DNA of 64,000 nt from Actinomadura luteofluorescens (lineage in GTDB: Bacteria > Actinomycetota > Actinomycetes > Streptosporangiales > Streptosporangiaceae), in assembly GCF_013409365.1 (NCBI RefSeq), contig NZ_JACCBA010000001.1, positions 1,736,001-1,800,000 of the forward strand, given 5' to 3'. Shown in pieces: positions 53,216 to 61,821 of this stretch. A program made the translations under genes and the position numbers. The number at the start of each line of letters is the position of its first letter. Positions within the stretch are counted from its first letter, which is position 1. Below the pieces are notes generated by a model. It worked only from the letters and a program-made list of their open reading frames with translations. It had not been told where the DNA came from and did not search any database.

Positions 53216-54568
53216 ATGGGCCACGTGATCGTCGTCGACCTCGGCTTCGGGGACGCGGGCAAGGGCACGGTCGTCGACCACCTCTGCCGCACCGGGCTGC
53301 CCTCAGGTTCGCTCCGCGCTGCCCTGCCCTCTGTGGGGGGACGACCCCCCACACCCCCCGGTTCTCCCCGCTCTTTTGGAGGGGTCACGGCGGTCGTGCG
53401 GTTCAACGGCGGCGCGCAGGCCGCGCACAACGTCGTCGCGCCGGACGGGCGGCACCACACGTTCGCCCAGTTCGGCTCGGGAACGTTCACGCCGGGGGTC
53501 CGGACGCACCTGTCGCGGTTCATGCTCGTCGATCCGCTGGCGCTCGCGGCCGAGGCCGACCACCTGCGCGCGCTGGGCGTCCCCGACGCGCTCGACCGGC
53601 TCACCGTCGACGGGGAGGCGCTGCTCACGACGCCCTACCACCGGGCCGCCAACCGCGCGCGGGAGTCGGCGCGCGGCGCGGCCCGGCACGGGTCGTGCGG
53701 GATGGGCATCGGCGAGACCGCGTCCTACGCCCTGGCGCACGACGACGCGCCGCGGGCGGGCGACTGCCTGTCGCCCGCCCGGCTGCGGCGGCGCCTCGCC
53801 GCCGTCCGCGACTGGTACCGCGCCGCGTTCCCCGGCGGCGAGGACGTCCCGTCCGCCGACGCGTGCGCCGGGGCCTTCACCGCGTTCGCCGGGCGGGTGC
53901 GGATCGTCGGCCCCGGCCATCTGCCCGCCCTGCTCCGCGCCGGGAACGTGGTGTTCGAGGGCGCCCAGGGCGTCCTGCTGGACGAGTGGCACGGCTTCCA
54001 CCCGTACACGACGTGGTCGACGACGACGTTCACCAACGCCGAAGCCCTGCTGGCCGAGGCGGGCGCGACCGCGACGCGGCTCGGGGTGCTGCGCGCGTAC
54101 GCGACGCGCCACGGGCCCGGGCCCTTCGTCACCGAGGACCCGGCGCTGACCGCGGACCTCCCCGACCGGCACAACGGCACGGGGCGCTGGCAGGGCGCGT
54201 TCCGCGTCGGCCACCTCGACGCCGTGGCGCTCCGGTACGCGCTGGAGGTGACGGGCGGCGTGGACGGCCTGGCGGTCACGCACCTGGACGTAGCGGGGGC
54301 ACGTCCAGACCTGCGTGTCTGCCACTCCTACGAGATCGACGGCGAACGGGTCGGGCGCCTGGAGTCCGGGCCGCCCGACCTGGACCGCCAGGCCGCCCTC
54401 ACCCGCCGCCTCCTGGCGGCGCGCCCCGTGTACGCCCCGCTCGGCGACCCCGTGGAGACGATCGAGGACGCGCTGGGCGCGCCCGTCGTCCTGCGCTCCC
54501 ACGGCCCCGCCTCGACCGACAAGCGCTCTGACCACTTCCGGACACCCATTGACCTGAGCCTGCGCTGA
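53216..54568 (+). CDS. Divergent adenylosuccinate synthetase paralogue (PurA-like) with in-frame insert
   Basis: 450 aa. The fold follows PurA: the first strand ends GFG-D13-A-G-K16-G, keeping the catalytic Asp and P-loop Lys; GGAQAAHNV replaces the GGxNAGHT IMP block; NVVFEGAQGVLLDEWHG is close to PurA; and the GTP/aspartate loop is GRWQGAFRVGHLD instead of the usual R-rich TTGRPRR pattern. THLDVAG replaces TKLD. So it probably joins an amino acid or other nucleophile to a purine-like nucleotide, but aspartate/IMP specificity is doubtful. About 28 residues (28-55) after the first helix are a repeat-derived insert. Last gene of the operon, 3 bp after the vWA gene. Confidence 0.82.
   Translation: MGHVIVVDLGFGDAGKGTVVDHLCRTGLPSGSLRAALPSVGGRPPTPPGSPRSFGGVTAVVRFNGGAQAAHNVVAPDGRHHTFAQFGSGTFTPGVRTHLSRFMLVDPLALAAEADHLRALGVPDALDRLTVDGEALLTTPYHRAANRARESARGAARHGSCGMGIGETASYALAHDDAPRAGDCLSPARLRRRLAAVRDWYRAAFPGGEDVPSADACAGAFTAFAGRVRIVGPGHLPALLRAGNVVFEGAQGVLLDEWHGFHPYTTWSTTTFTNAEALLAEAGATATRLGVLRAYATRHGPGPFVTEDPALTADLPDRHNGTGRWQGAFRVGHLDAVALRYALEVTGGVDGLAVTHLDVAGARPDLRVCHSYEIDGERVGRLESGPPDLDRQAALTRRLLAARPVYAPLGDPVETIEDALGAPVVLRSHGPASTDKRSDHFRTPIDLSLR
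53297..53380 (+). repeat. Hairpin-bearing repeat-like insert inside the PurA-like gene
   Basis: The insert has a perfect stem GTGGGGGG-ACGA-CCCCCCAC (53333-53352), followed by ACCCCCCGG. The order of G-tract, CGA, C-tract, short gap and second C-tract is the same as in the 3'-flanking repeats at 9297-9859. It is a whole number of codons with no stop, and PurA proteins have no residues here. It codes for a Pro/Gly/Ser/Arg-rich stretch unlike the rest of the protein. Confidence 0.7.
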
Positions 54569-54611
54569 GACCAAGATCCCGCTAACGCCGCGGCTCTTCC
54601 GGAGGTGGACG

Positions 54612-56579
54612 TTGCGTCTCCCCCAGCGCACCCTGTCGGCATGCGCGGCGCTCGCCGCGTCCCTCGCGCTGCTGGCCGGCCCCGCCGCCGTGCCGCCGGC
54701 CGCGGCGCAGGCCGGCGACGGCTGCGACCCGATCGACCCGGCCGCGTGCCTGCTGCCGTTCCCCAACGACTGGAACACGGTCGCGGACGCGGGCACTCCC
54801 ACCGGCCGCCGCGTCCACCTGCGCACGACGCTGAAGAACGCGCTCGGCGTGCCCGTGTCGCCCGGCGAGTGGAACCGCGCCGACGGCTTCTCCCCCGGAT
54901 CGATGCTGCTCAGCCGCGTCCCCGGCCTCGACCTGGCCCGCACCGGCGCCGCGCCCGTCACCGACATCGGCGCCTCGCTGCGCGACGACGCCCCGATCGT
55001 CATCGTCGACACCGCGACCGGCGAGCGCTGGCCGTACTGGGCGGAACTGGACGCGAACGCCCCCGCCGACCGCCGGGCGCTGATCGTCCGCCCCGCCCGC
55101 AACTTCCGCGAGGGCCACCGCTACGCCGTCGCGCTGCGCGACCTGCGCGACGCGTCCGGGAACCCGATCGGGCCGAACGCCGCGTTCGCCAAGATCCTCG
55201 GGCCGGAGCTGCCGTCGGCCGACCCGCTCGCGGCGCGGCAGCGGGACAGCGCACGGGTCCTCGCCGCGCTCCAGGCCCGCGGGGTGGGCCGCGACGGCCT
55301 CTACCTCGCCTGGGACTTCACCGTCGCGAGCCGGCAGAGCCTCACCGGGCCGGTGCTCCGCATGCGCGACGACGCCCTGCGCGGGCTCGGGGACCGCTCC
55401 CCCTCGTTCCTCGTCACGCAGGTGGCCGACGACGTGGACGACAAGATCGCCCGCGAGGTGAAGGGGGTCGTCTGGGCGCCGAGCTACCTCGACCAGTACG
55501 GCGGGCTGCCCGGATCGGCGCTGCACCGCGGCGCGGACGGCATGCCCTCGCAACTGCCGGGCAACTCCCAGGCCGTCCCGTTCCAGTGCGAGATCCCGCG
55601 CTCGGCGCTCACCCGCCCCGCACGTCCCGCCCTCTACGGGCACGGCCTGCTCGGCAGCGAAGGCGAGGTCGACGCGGGCAACGTCAAGGCGATGGCCGCC
55701 GAGCACGGCTTCGTGTTCTGCGCGACCAAGTGGATCGGCATGGCGGACGAGGACGTCCCGAACGTCGTCTCAGCGCTCGCCGACCTCACCCGCTTCCGGA
55801 CGGTCGCCGACCGCCTCCAGCAGAGCCTCGTGAACTTCACCTTCCTCGGACGCGCGATGACCCGCGGGTTCGCGGGCGACAAGGCGTTCCAGAACGCCGC
55901 GGGCGCCCCGCTGATCGACGCCGGGGCCGAGCTGACCTACGACGGCAACAGCCAGGGCGGCATCATGGGCGGCGCGCTCACCGCGGTCTCCCCCGACGTC
56001 CGCCGCGCCGTCCTCGGCGTCCCGGCGATGAACTACAGCACGCTGCTCAACCGCAGCGCCGACTTCCCGCAGTACGCGAAGGTCCTCGACCTGTTCTACC
56101 CGGACAGGCTCGACCAGCAGATCGGCCTCGCGCTGATCCAGATGCTGTGGGACCGCGGCGAGGCCAACGGCTACGCCTGGCACATGACCGACGACCCGCT
56201 GCCGAACACGCCGAAGCACCGCGTGCTGATGCACGTGGCGTTCGGAGACCACCAGGTCGCCCCGGTCGCCGCCGAGGTCGAGGCGCGCACCATCGGCGCC
56301 CGGATCCACACGCCGGCCCTCACCCCGGGCCGCAGCCCGGACAAGACGCCCTACTGGGGCATACCGACGTTCGGCTCGTCCCACGACGGCTCCGCCATGG
56401 TCGTGTGGGACAGCGGCTCCCCCGTCCCGCCGCTCACCAACACGCCCCCCACCGAGGGACGCGACCCGCACTCCGACCCCCGCGGCAGCGCGGACGCGCG
56501 CCGGCAGAAGGCGGCCTTCCTCACCACCGGCGAGGTCGTGGACGTGTGCGGCGGGGGACCCTGCGTCATCACGCCCTGA
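54612..56579 (+). CDS. Secreted protein with hydrolase-like nucleophile elbow
   Basis: 655 aa. Cleavable Sec signal (about 1-34, ending AAAQA), then a large region with YDGNSQGG carrying Ser447 in the GxSxG-like setting of alpha/beta hydrolases, and FGDHQVAP (D546-H547) as possible partner residues. About eight Cys in pairs suggest disulphides. Starts at TTG 54612 behind a GGAGG site six bases upstream, the only start that keeps the whole signal peptide. Function unknown; perhaps an esterase. Begins 43 bp after the PurA-like gene, but the secreted nature suggests a separate role. Confidence 0.7.
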   Translation: MRLPQRTLSACAALAASLALLAGPAAVPPAAAQAGDGCDPIDPAACLLPFPNDWNTVADAGTPTGRRVHLRTTLKNALGVPVSPGEWNRADGFSPGSMLLSRVPGLDLARTGAAPVTDIGASLRDDAPIVIVDTATGERWPYWAELDANAPADRRALIVRPARNFREGHRYAVALRDLRDASGNPIGPNAAFAKILGPELPSADPLAARQRDSARVLAALQARGVGRDGLYLAWDFTVASRQSLTGPVLRMRDDALRGLGDRSPSFLVTQVADDVDDKIAREVKGVVWAPSYLDQYGGLPGSALHRGADGMPSQLPGNSQAVPFQCEIPRSALTRPARPALYGHGLLGSEGEVDAGNVKAMAAEHGFVFCATKWIGMADEDVPNVVSALADLTRFRTVADRLQQSLVNFTFLGRAMTRGFAGDKAFQNAAGAPLIDAGAELTYDGNSQGGIMGGALTAVSPDVRRAVLGVPAMNYSTLLNRSADFPQYAKVLDLFYPDRLDQQIGLALIQMLWDRGEANGYAWHMTDDPLPNTPKHRVLMHVAFGDHQVAPVAAEVEARTIGARIHTPALTPGRSPDKTPYWGIPTFGSSHDGSAMVVWDSGSPVPPLTNTPPTEGRDPHSDPRGSADARRQKAAFLTTGEVVDVCGGGPCVITP

Positions 56580-56591
56580 TCGGGACCTGAG

Positions 56592-57308
56592 ATGATCGGG
56601 GTCATGCTCCAGGTCTGCCCCAACGGAAGCCGGACCGAGGGCGTTCCGACGTCCCCGGAGGAGATCGCCGCGGCGGTCCGCGCCGCGGCCGACGTGGGCG
56701 CGCAGGACGTCCACCTGCACGCCAAGGACGACGCGGGCGCCGACACCCTGGAGGCGCCCCGCGTCGCCGAGACCCTCGCCGCCGTCCGCGCCGCCACCCC
56801 GTCGATCGCCGTCGGGGTGACCACCGGCGCCTGGGCCGCGCCCGACCCGGTCGAGCGCGCCGCCCTCGTGCGCTCCTGGACCGTCCTGCCCGACCACGCC
56901 TCGGTGAACTTCCACGAGGAGGGCGCCGAGCTGGTCGCCGAGGCGCTGTTCGAGCGCGGCGTCGCGATCGAGGCGGGGATCTTCTCCGGCACCGACGCGG
57001 CGGCGCGGTTCCTGAGCTGGCCGCACGCCCACCACGTGCTGCGGATCCTCGCGGAGGTCACCGACACCGACCCGGAGACGGCGACCGACACCGCCAAGGC
57101 GCTGCTGCACGACCTCGGCACCCGCCTGTCGCGGCCGATCCTGCTGCACGGCGAGGACGGCGGCGCGTGGCCGGTGCTGCGGCTCGCCGTCAGGCTGAAC
57201 CTCGACGTCCGCATCGGGCTGGAGGACACCCTGGAACTCCCCGACGGCTCCCCCGCCGCCGACAACGCGGTCCTCGTCCAGACGGCCCGCGCCCTCCTCA
57301 CGCCCTAG
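56592..57308 (+). CDS. BKACE-type beta-keto acid cleavage enzyme
   Basis: 238 aa, somewhat short for the DUF849 family. VGAQDVHLHAKDDAGADTLE (HxH zinc site), then VGVTTGAW, SVNFHEEGAELVAEAL and IGLEDTLEL (active-site Glu) are the recognisable blocks. BKACE enzymes split beta-keto acids with acetyl-CoA; the type example is 3-keto-5-aminohexanoate cleavage. Starts ATG 56592 (or 56604), 12 bp after the previous stop. Confidence 0.82.
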   Translation: MIGVMLQVCPNGSRTEGVPTSPEEIAAAVRAAADVGAQDVHLHAKDDAGADTLEAPRVAETLAAVRAATPSIAVGVTTGAWAAPDPVERAALVRSWTVLPDHASVNFHEEGAELVAEALFERGVAIEAGIFSGTDAAARFLSWPHAHHVLRILAEVTDTDPETATDTAKALLHDLGTRLSRPILLHGEDGGAWPVLRLAVRLNLDVRIGLEDTLELPDGSPAADNAVLVQTARALLTP

Positions 57309-57315
57309 GCGGGCG

Positions 57316-57927
57316 TCAGGAGCGGGGGTTGTGGCCGGCGGCGTCCAGGCGCGCCCAGGCCGCCTCCCACAGCTCGTCGCGGTGCCGGTCGCAGCGGCGC
57401 CGGACGAGGGCGTAGGCGATCAGGACGGGGAGCGAGCAGCCGAGCACGGTGGCGCCGGCCGCGTACGCGGCGTCGGTGACGGTGCGGCTGTGCGGGCGGG
57501 GCCGGACGCTCGGTTCGCTCTGCCCGTCCACCCAGATCGTGCGGTGCGCGCCGACCTTGGCGTTCTTCCAGGCCGGCAGCGACCCGGCGTGGGGCCGGCC
57601 GTCCGTGCCGGGCCATCTGGCCTGGACGGTCTCGTGGATGTAGCGGTCGCCGGAGGAGCCCAGGCCGCCGGTCGAGGTGACCGTGGCGACGACCTGGCGG
57701 CGGTCGGCCCGCTCCGCGTTCTCCGCGCGCGTCCCCGCCGAGTAGGACCAGGACGCGCTCCAGGCGGCGAGCGGCGAGGCGGTGCCGAGCAGCAGCAGGA
57801 GGAGGCCGAGGGCGATCCGCCGCTGGACGCGGTCCACCTGGCGGCGCAGCTCGCTGCGCTGCAGGCCGAGGCGCCGGCGCAGCCTGGTGAGCGGCGTGCC
57901 TCCTCGGCCGATGCCGGACCTGCGCAT
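57316..57927 (-). CDS. Rv1733c-like two-TM membrane protein
   Basis: 203 aa. Basic N-terminus, TM1 (IALGLLLLLLGTASPLAAW) and TM2 (AAGATVLGCSLPVLIAYALV) with an extracytoplasmic domain of about 95 residues between them, and a charged C-terminus. This two-span layout fits the actinobacterial family that includes mycobacterial Rv1733c, of unknown function. Starts ATG 57927 after GGAGGTGAA. Convergent with the BKACE gene, and just downstream of the P55-like exporter gene on the same strand (43 bp). Confidence 0.75.
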   Translation of the reverse strand: MRRSGIGRGGTPLTRLRRRLGLQRSELRRQVDRVQRRIALGLLLLLLGTASPLAAWSASWSYSAGTRAENAERADRRQVVATVTSTGGLGSSGDRYIHETVQARWPGTDGRPHAGSLPAWKNAKVGAHRTIWVDGQSEPSVRPRPHSRTVTDAAYAAGATVLGCSLPVLIAYALVRRRCDRHRDELWEAAWARLDAAGHNPRS

Positions 57928-57970
57928 CTGCGTTCACCTCCCCGGGGTGTGCCCTCCCGGCAAGAGGCCT

Positions 57971-59587
57971 TTAGCCATCTTTTCCCAGGATATTCCCGAG
58001 CTCGTTGATCGGCACGTCGCCGGTGGCCGAATCATCTCCGGTTTCCGGGCCGATATTCCGGGCCGATGACCGAATCCGGCCGTCGGACGGGCCCTGCGAG
58101 CCTCCGCGTGCCCCGGCGGCCAGGGCGAGCAGCGCCCCCAGCAGGCACATCCCGGCGGTGATCCAGAAGATCTCCCGGTATTCGGTCCGCAGCGCGTCCT
58201 GAAGGGCCGCGTCGTAGATCTTCATCTGCTCCGCGAACTCGGCCTTCGACATCAGGAACGGCAGCGGCGGCTTCAGATCGGCCGTGAGGGCGTGGAACCG
58301 GTGGAACCCCCACGCGGTGAGCGCGGAGATGCCGAGCAGCATCCCCATCATCCGCGCGACGACCACGGCCGCGGACGCGACGCCGTGCCGCGCGGCCGGG
58401 ACGAACGCCAGCACCGCCGACGACACCGGCGCGATCACCAGGCCGAGCCCGAGCCCCGTGACGACGAGGTCGACGTCCATCCTCGGCAGCGGCCCGTACG
58501 ACGCGTTCGCCAGGTCGGCCGGCCAGCCGGCGATCAGCAGGTAGCCGCCGGCGGAGACCGCCATCCCCGCGGCCATCGGCCACCGCTCCCCCACCCGCCG
58601 CGCCACCAGGCCGCCGGCCACCGCCGCGACGGGCAGCGCCACGAGGAACCGCGTCAGCAGCAGCGCGCCGTCCGTCGCGTCCTTGTGCAGGACGGTCTGC
58701 GCGACCAGGACGACGTCCACGAGCGTCACCATCAGCGCCGCGCCCGACAGCAGGCTCACGCCGAGCGTCGCCAGCAGCGGCCCCCGCCGCACGCCCGACA
58801 GGTCGAGCAGCCGCGTCCTGGACCTGACCTCCCACAGCACGAACACCACGAGGACGACGGCGCCCGCGCCCAGCGCCGGCAGACCCCACGGCGGCAGGGC
58901 CGTCTCCTGCGGCTCGGGGTTGTAGACGGCGGCGACCAGCAGGCCGAGCCCGAGGGCCAGCAGCAGACCGCCCACGACGTCCACGCCCGGCCGCGCTTCG
59001 CTCGTTTCCGGCCCGGCCCCGCGCCCGCCCGGCACCGCGACCTGCACGGCCGCCATCGCCACCGCGACCAGCGGCAGGTTGATCCAGAAGATCGCCCGCC
59101 AGTCGAGCGCCGCCGCGATCCCCGCCCCGTACAGCGGGCCCAGCACGCTCCCGAGTTCCTGCGCCGCCCCCACCGCGCCGAGCACGACGGGCCGCTGCCG
59201 CTCCTCCCAGAGGTCGCCGGCCAGCGCCATCGTCACCGGCAGCAGCGCGCCGCCCGCGACGCCCTGCACGACCCGGCCCGCCGTCAGCACCGGGACGCCG
59301 TGCGCCAGCGCCGTGACCACCGACCCGATCGCGAAGAACAGCAGGCACACCTGGAGCACGGGCCGCCGGCCGAACCGGTCCGACAGCTGCCCGAGCAGCG
59401 GCATCGCCGCCACGTACCCCAGCAGGAACCCCGTCAGGACCGGGGTCACCCGCTCCAGCCGGTTCACCGGGATCCCGAGGTCCTTGACCACCGGCAGCAG
59501 GATCGTCGTGACGACGTAGGCGTCCAGCGCGGCCAGCAGCACCACCGCGCCGCCGGCGCCGATCGCGACCCGGCGACGCCCGCTCAC
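57971..59587 (-). CDS. P55-like MFS exporter, partner of LprG
   Basis: 538 aa, about 14 spans. MFS motif [12 protein letters not shown]; first-span [17 protein letters not shown]; long Gly/Ala-rich middle; cytosolic tail of about 60 residues. Its GTG overlaps the stop of an LprG-type lipoprotein gene (59584-59587), the same gene pair as mycobacterial lprG-Rv1410c, in which P55 exports triacylglycerides/lipoglycans with LprG. By analogy, a lipid-export pump. No outer mycolate membrane is expected in this host. Confidence 0.85.
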   Translation of the reverse strand: MSGRRRVAIGAGGAVVLLAALDAYVVTTILLPVVKDLGIPVNRLERVTPVLTGFLLGYVAAMPLLGQLSDRFGRRPVLQVCLLFFAIGSVVTALAHGVPVLTAGRVVQGVAGGALLPVTMALAGDLWEERQRPVVLGAVGAAQELGSVLGPLYGAGIAAALDWRAIFWINLPLVAVAMAAVQVAVPGGRGAGPETSEARPGVDVVGGLLLALGLGLLVAAVYNPEPQETALPPWGLPALGAGAVVLVVFVLWEVRSRTRLLDLSGVRRGPLLATLGVSLLSGAALMVTLVDVVLVAQTVLHKDATDGALLLTRFLVALPVAAVAGGLVARRVGERWPMAAGMAVSAGGYLLIAGWPADLANASYGPLPRMDVDLVVTGLGLGLVIAPVSSAVLAFVPAARHGVASAAVVVARMMGMLLGISALTAWGFHRFHALTADLKPPLPFLMSKAEFAEQMKIYDAALQDALRTEYREIFWITAGMCLLGALLALAAGARGGSQGPSDGRIRSSARNIGPETGDDSATGDVPINELGNILGKDG

Positions 59588-60267
59588 CGCGGCGCGCTGA
59601 TCTTGTACGGGGCGTCGAACTCGGTGAACTCGATCGTCACCGCGCCCGCGTCCTTCGGGAACGCCCCCCGCACCTTCAGCAGCCGGTGGTCGGCCTTGCT
59701 CACCCAGACCTGGCCGTCCATGTCCTCGCCGATGCCGGGGATCAGACCCGCGACCTGGTCCTTGGGCAGCTTCGCGGCCACCCGGTAGGCCTCCTTGCCG
59801 TCCACCTTCTCCACCGCCTCAGGCGACGGCTCCCGCGCCGACGTCAGCAGTTTCGCGATCCCCCGCTGCGGGTCCAGCACCGCCGACGGGTCGTACACGC
59901 TCGCCGCGAGACCCTTGGGCAGCTTGCGCCAGCCGCCCGTCCCGGCGTCCAGGTAGATGCTGTCCCCGACCGCGACGACCTTCATCTCGACCTTCTGACC
60001 CTGCTGCTCCACCGCCAGCGTCCCCTCGGCGTCCCCGCTGCGGAGCAGCTTCATGTCGCCGCCCTTCACCATGACCGGGATCTTGCCCTCCGACTCCAGG
60101 GTGAACGCGACGCTCTTCAGGCCCCCCATGGCCTGCGCGGCCTGCCGGAGCGTCTGGGCGGCGTCGAAGTCGGCCTTCTTCGCGGGCCCGCCGGACCCGC
60201 CGTCGCAGGCCCCGGCGAACACCAGCGCGAGCAGGACGGGCACGAGAGCGAGGATGCGTCTGGACAT
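59584..60267 (-). CDS. LprG/LppX-family lipid-binding lipoprotein
   Basis: 227 aa. Lipoprotein signal with FAGAC lipobox, then the LppX_LprAFG fold: repeated beta strands such as [47 protein letters not shown] and [18 protein letters not shown]. In mycobacteria LprG binds acylated lipids in a hydrophobic cavity and loads them with P55. First gene of the two-gene operon. Confidence 0.88.
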   Translation of the reverse strand: MSRRILALVPVLLALVFAGACDGGSGGPAKKADFDAAQTLRQAAQAMGGLKSVAFTLESEGKIPVMVKGGDMKLLRSGDAEGTLAVEQQGQKVEMKVVAVGDSIYLDAGTGGWRKLPKGLAASVYDPSAVLDPQRGIAKLLTSAREPSPEAVEKVDGKEAYRVAAKLPKDQVAGLIPGIGEDMDGQVWVSKADHRLLKVRGAFPKDAGAVTIEFTEFDAPYKISAPR

Positions 60268-60412
60268 ACGCGGGACCCTACCGACGGGTACCGCAGCCCG
60301 TCACTCGGTACCAGGTATGACATCCCACCCCCTGAGGTAGGACTTCGCGGTTCCGGGCATCGCGATCGCGGGACATCGGGGTTCTCGATGGCCCTGGCGA
60401 AACGCCCGCCGC

Positions 60413-60418
60413 TAGGAT
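60413..60418 (+). promoter_or_regulatory. -10 element of the tRNA-Met gene
   Basis: TAGGAT, 40 bases before the tRNA 5' end, fits the TAnnnT -10 consensus; the -35 region is not recognisable. Confidence 0.4.
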
Positions 60419-60457
60419 TGCTCCCGGCGACGCCCCGGCCGGGCCGGGGATGCGCCT

Positions 60458-60531
60458 GGGGCGGTAGCTCAGCTGGTCAGAGCAGGAGACTCATAATCTC
60501 CCGGTCGCGGGTTCGAGTCCCGCCCGCCCTA
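60458..60531 (+). tRNA. tRNA-Met(CAT)
   Basis: Cloverleaf assembled by eye: acceptor GGGGCGG / CCGCCCT (one G-T), D arm GCTC...GAGC, anticodon stem GGAGA / TCTCC with loop CTCATAA (anticodon CAT at 60492-60494), T arm GCGGG-TTCGAGT-CCCGC, discriminator A. CCA is not encoded. No fMet-type C-A mismatch at the acceptor end, so elongator Met is favoured; Ile2 (lysidine) cannot be fully excluded. Confidence 0.9.
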
Positions 60532-60540
60532 CACGCGGCG

Positions 60541-60565
60541 CCGCGCCGTTCTCGGAGCGGCGCGG
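60541..60565 (+). terminator. Hairpin after tRNA-Met
   Basis: Stem CCGCGCCG / CGGCGCGG (8 bp) with a 9-base loop, 10 bases after the tRNA. No T tract. Confidence 0.5.
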
Positions 60566-60577
60566 GCCCTTCGCCGC

Positions 60578-61351
60578 CTAGGCGGGCCAGTTCGGGCGGC
60601 GTTTCTCCAGGAACGCGGCCATTCCCTCCTGTGCCTCCGGCGTCTGGCTGGATGCGGCCATCACCTCGATCGCGTAGGCGTAGGCGTCCTGCTCGGGGCG
60701 GTCGAACTGGGCGTACATCGCCTGCTTGCCGAGGGCCTTGCTGCTGGGGCTGCCCTGGGTCGCGCGCTCCAGGAGGTCGCGGACGGCCTTGTCCAGCTCG
60801 TCGGCGGGGACCGCGTAGTTGATCAGTCCCCACTCGGCGGCCGTGGGAGCGTCGACGACCTCGCCGGTGAGGGCCATCTCGGCGGCGCGCTTGCGGCCGA
60901 CGTTGCGGGAGATCGCCACCAGGGGCGTGTGGCAGAACCAGCCGCCCTTGCCGCCGGGCGCGGCGAACCCCGCGCCCTCCGCGGCGACGGCCAGGTCGCA
61001 GCTCGCCACGAGCTGGCAGCCGGCGGCGGTCGCGAGGCCGTTGACGCGGGCCACCACCACCTGCGGGACCGACTGGATCGTCCGCATCAACTCGGTGCAG
61101 ACCCGCAGCAGCTCGCGGACGTCGGCGTGCGACGCCCCGGACATGTCGGCGAAGTCGTGACCCGCGGAGAAGACCGGGCCGTTCGCGGCGAGGACCACGC
61201 CGAGGGCGTCGGTCCGCCCGGCCTCGCGGAACGCCTCGGTGAGCCGGAGGAGGAAGTCGCGGGAGAGCGCGTTGCGGCGGCGCGGCCGGTTCATCGTGAT
61301 CGTGGTGAAGGGGCCGTCGCGGTGCAGCAGGACGTCGTCGTCTTCGCTCAT
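60578..61351 (-). CDS. Enoyl-CoA hydratase/isomerase-family protein (ECHDC3-like)
   Basis: 257 aa crotonase fold. MNRPRRRNALSRDFL, VFSAGHDFADM (oxyanion loop), LATAAGCQLVASCDLAVA, GGWFCHTPLVAISRNVGRKRAAEMALTGE and AAEWGLINYAV. The FCHTP block is close to the ECHDC3/MenB-like side group, in which the usual catalytic Glu pair is not kept, so hydratase activity is uncertain. Single gene convergent with tRNA-Met, divergent from the DUF7715 gene. Confidence 0.85.
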   Translation of the reverse strand: MSEDDDVLLHRDGPFTTITMNRPRRRNALSRDFLLRLTEAFREAGRTDALGVVLAANGPVFSAGHDFADMSGASHADVRELLRVCTELMRTIQSVPQVVVARVNGLATAAGCQLVASCDLAVAAEGAGFAAPGGKGGWFCHTPLVAISRNVGRKRAAEMALTGEVVDAPTAAEWGLINYAVPADELDKAVRDLLERATQGSPSSKALGKQAMYAQFDRPEQDAYAYAIEVMAASSQTPEAQEGMAAFLEKRRPNWPA

Positions 61352-61413
61352 GTTCCCGACGTTACGTCAGACCCTCGTCGTACGGTGGTCGGGCGTCCAC
61401 GAGCCGAGGGGGC

Positions 61414-61806
61414 ATGGCCTTGAAACTTCTCACCGCCACCAACTCCAGCCAGGGATTCCGCGGCAACGACTTCGACTGGTGCGTCGAAGGCGAGCTGGTC
61501 CACATCGGGACGGTGTGCGCCCGCGACCGCGACGACCCCGACGGCGGCTGCGGATGCGGGCGCTCCTTCGCCGGGCTCAACTCCCACCGCGCCACGACCA
61601 CGGCGATGGTCCGCGACGTCGCGGGCTTCACCGACGCCGACTACGTCCTGGCCATCCGCTCCAGCCTCGAACAGCAGGGCTGCGACCCCTCCTTCGCCGA
61701 GCACGAGGCGGCGCTGCTGCGCTGCCTCGTGCGCGACTGGCCGGTGGGGGTGGTCGTCGAGCGGCGGCTGGATGAGATCGTGGTACGGCAGGTCGTCCAA
61801 CCCTAG
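61414..61806 (+). CDS. DUF7715-type conserved protein
   Basis: 130 aa, cytosolic. TNSSQGFRGNDFDWCVEGELVHIGTVCARDRDDPDGGCGCGRSFAGLNSHRATTTA in register, with four Cys in CVEG/VCARD/GGCGCG positions, then two helices. The pattern matches an actinobacterial family (as I recall, DUF7715) without assigned function; the Cys cluster could hold zinc. It precedes a thiamine-binding-like gene by 15 bp, so the two may be co-transcribed. Confidence 0.75.
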   Translation: MALKLLTATNSSQGFRGNDFDWCVEGELVHIGTVCARDRDDPDGGCGCGRSFAGLNSHRATTTAMVRDVAGFTDADYVLAIRSSLEQQGCDPSFAEHEAALLRCLVRDWPVGVVVERRLDEIVVRQVVQP

Positions 61807-61821
61807 GTTCGGAGGTGCGCG

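Noticed and set aside
53216..54568. PurZ-like phage enzyme for modified DNA
   Set aside because: PurZ-type enzymes replace the catalytic Asp of the first loop; here D13 is retained, and no phage genes are near.
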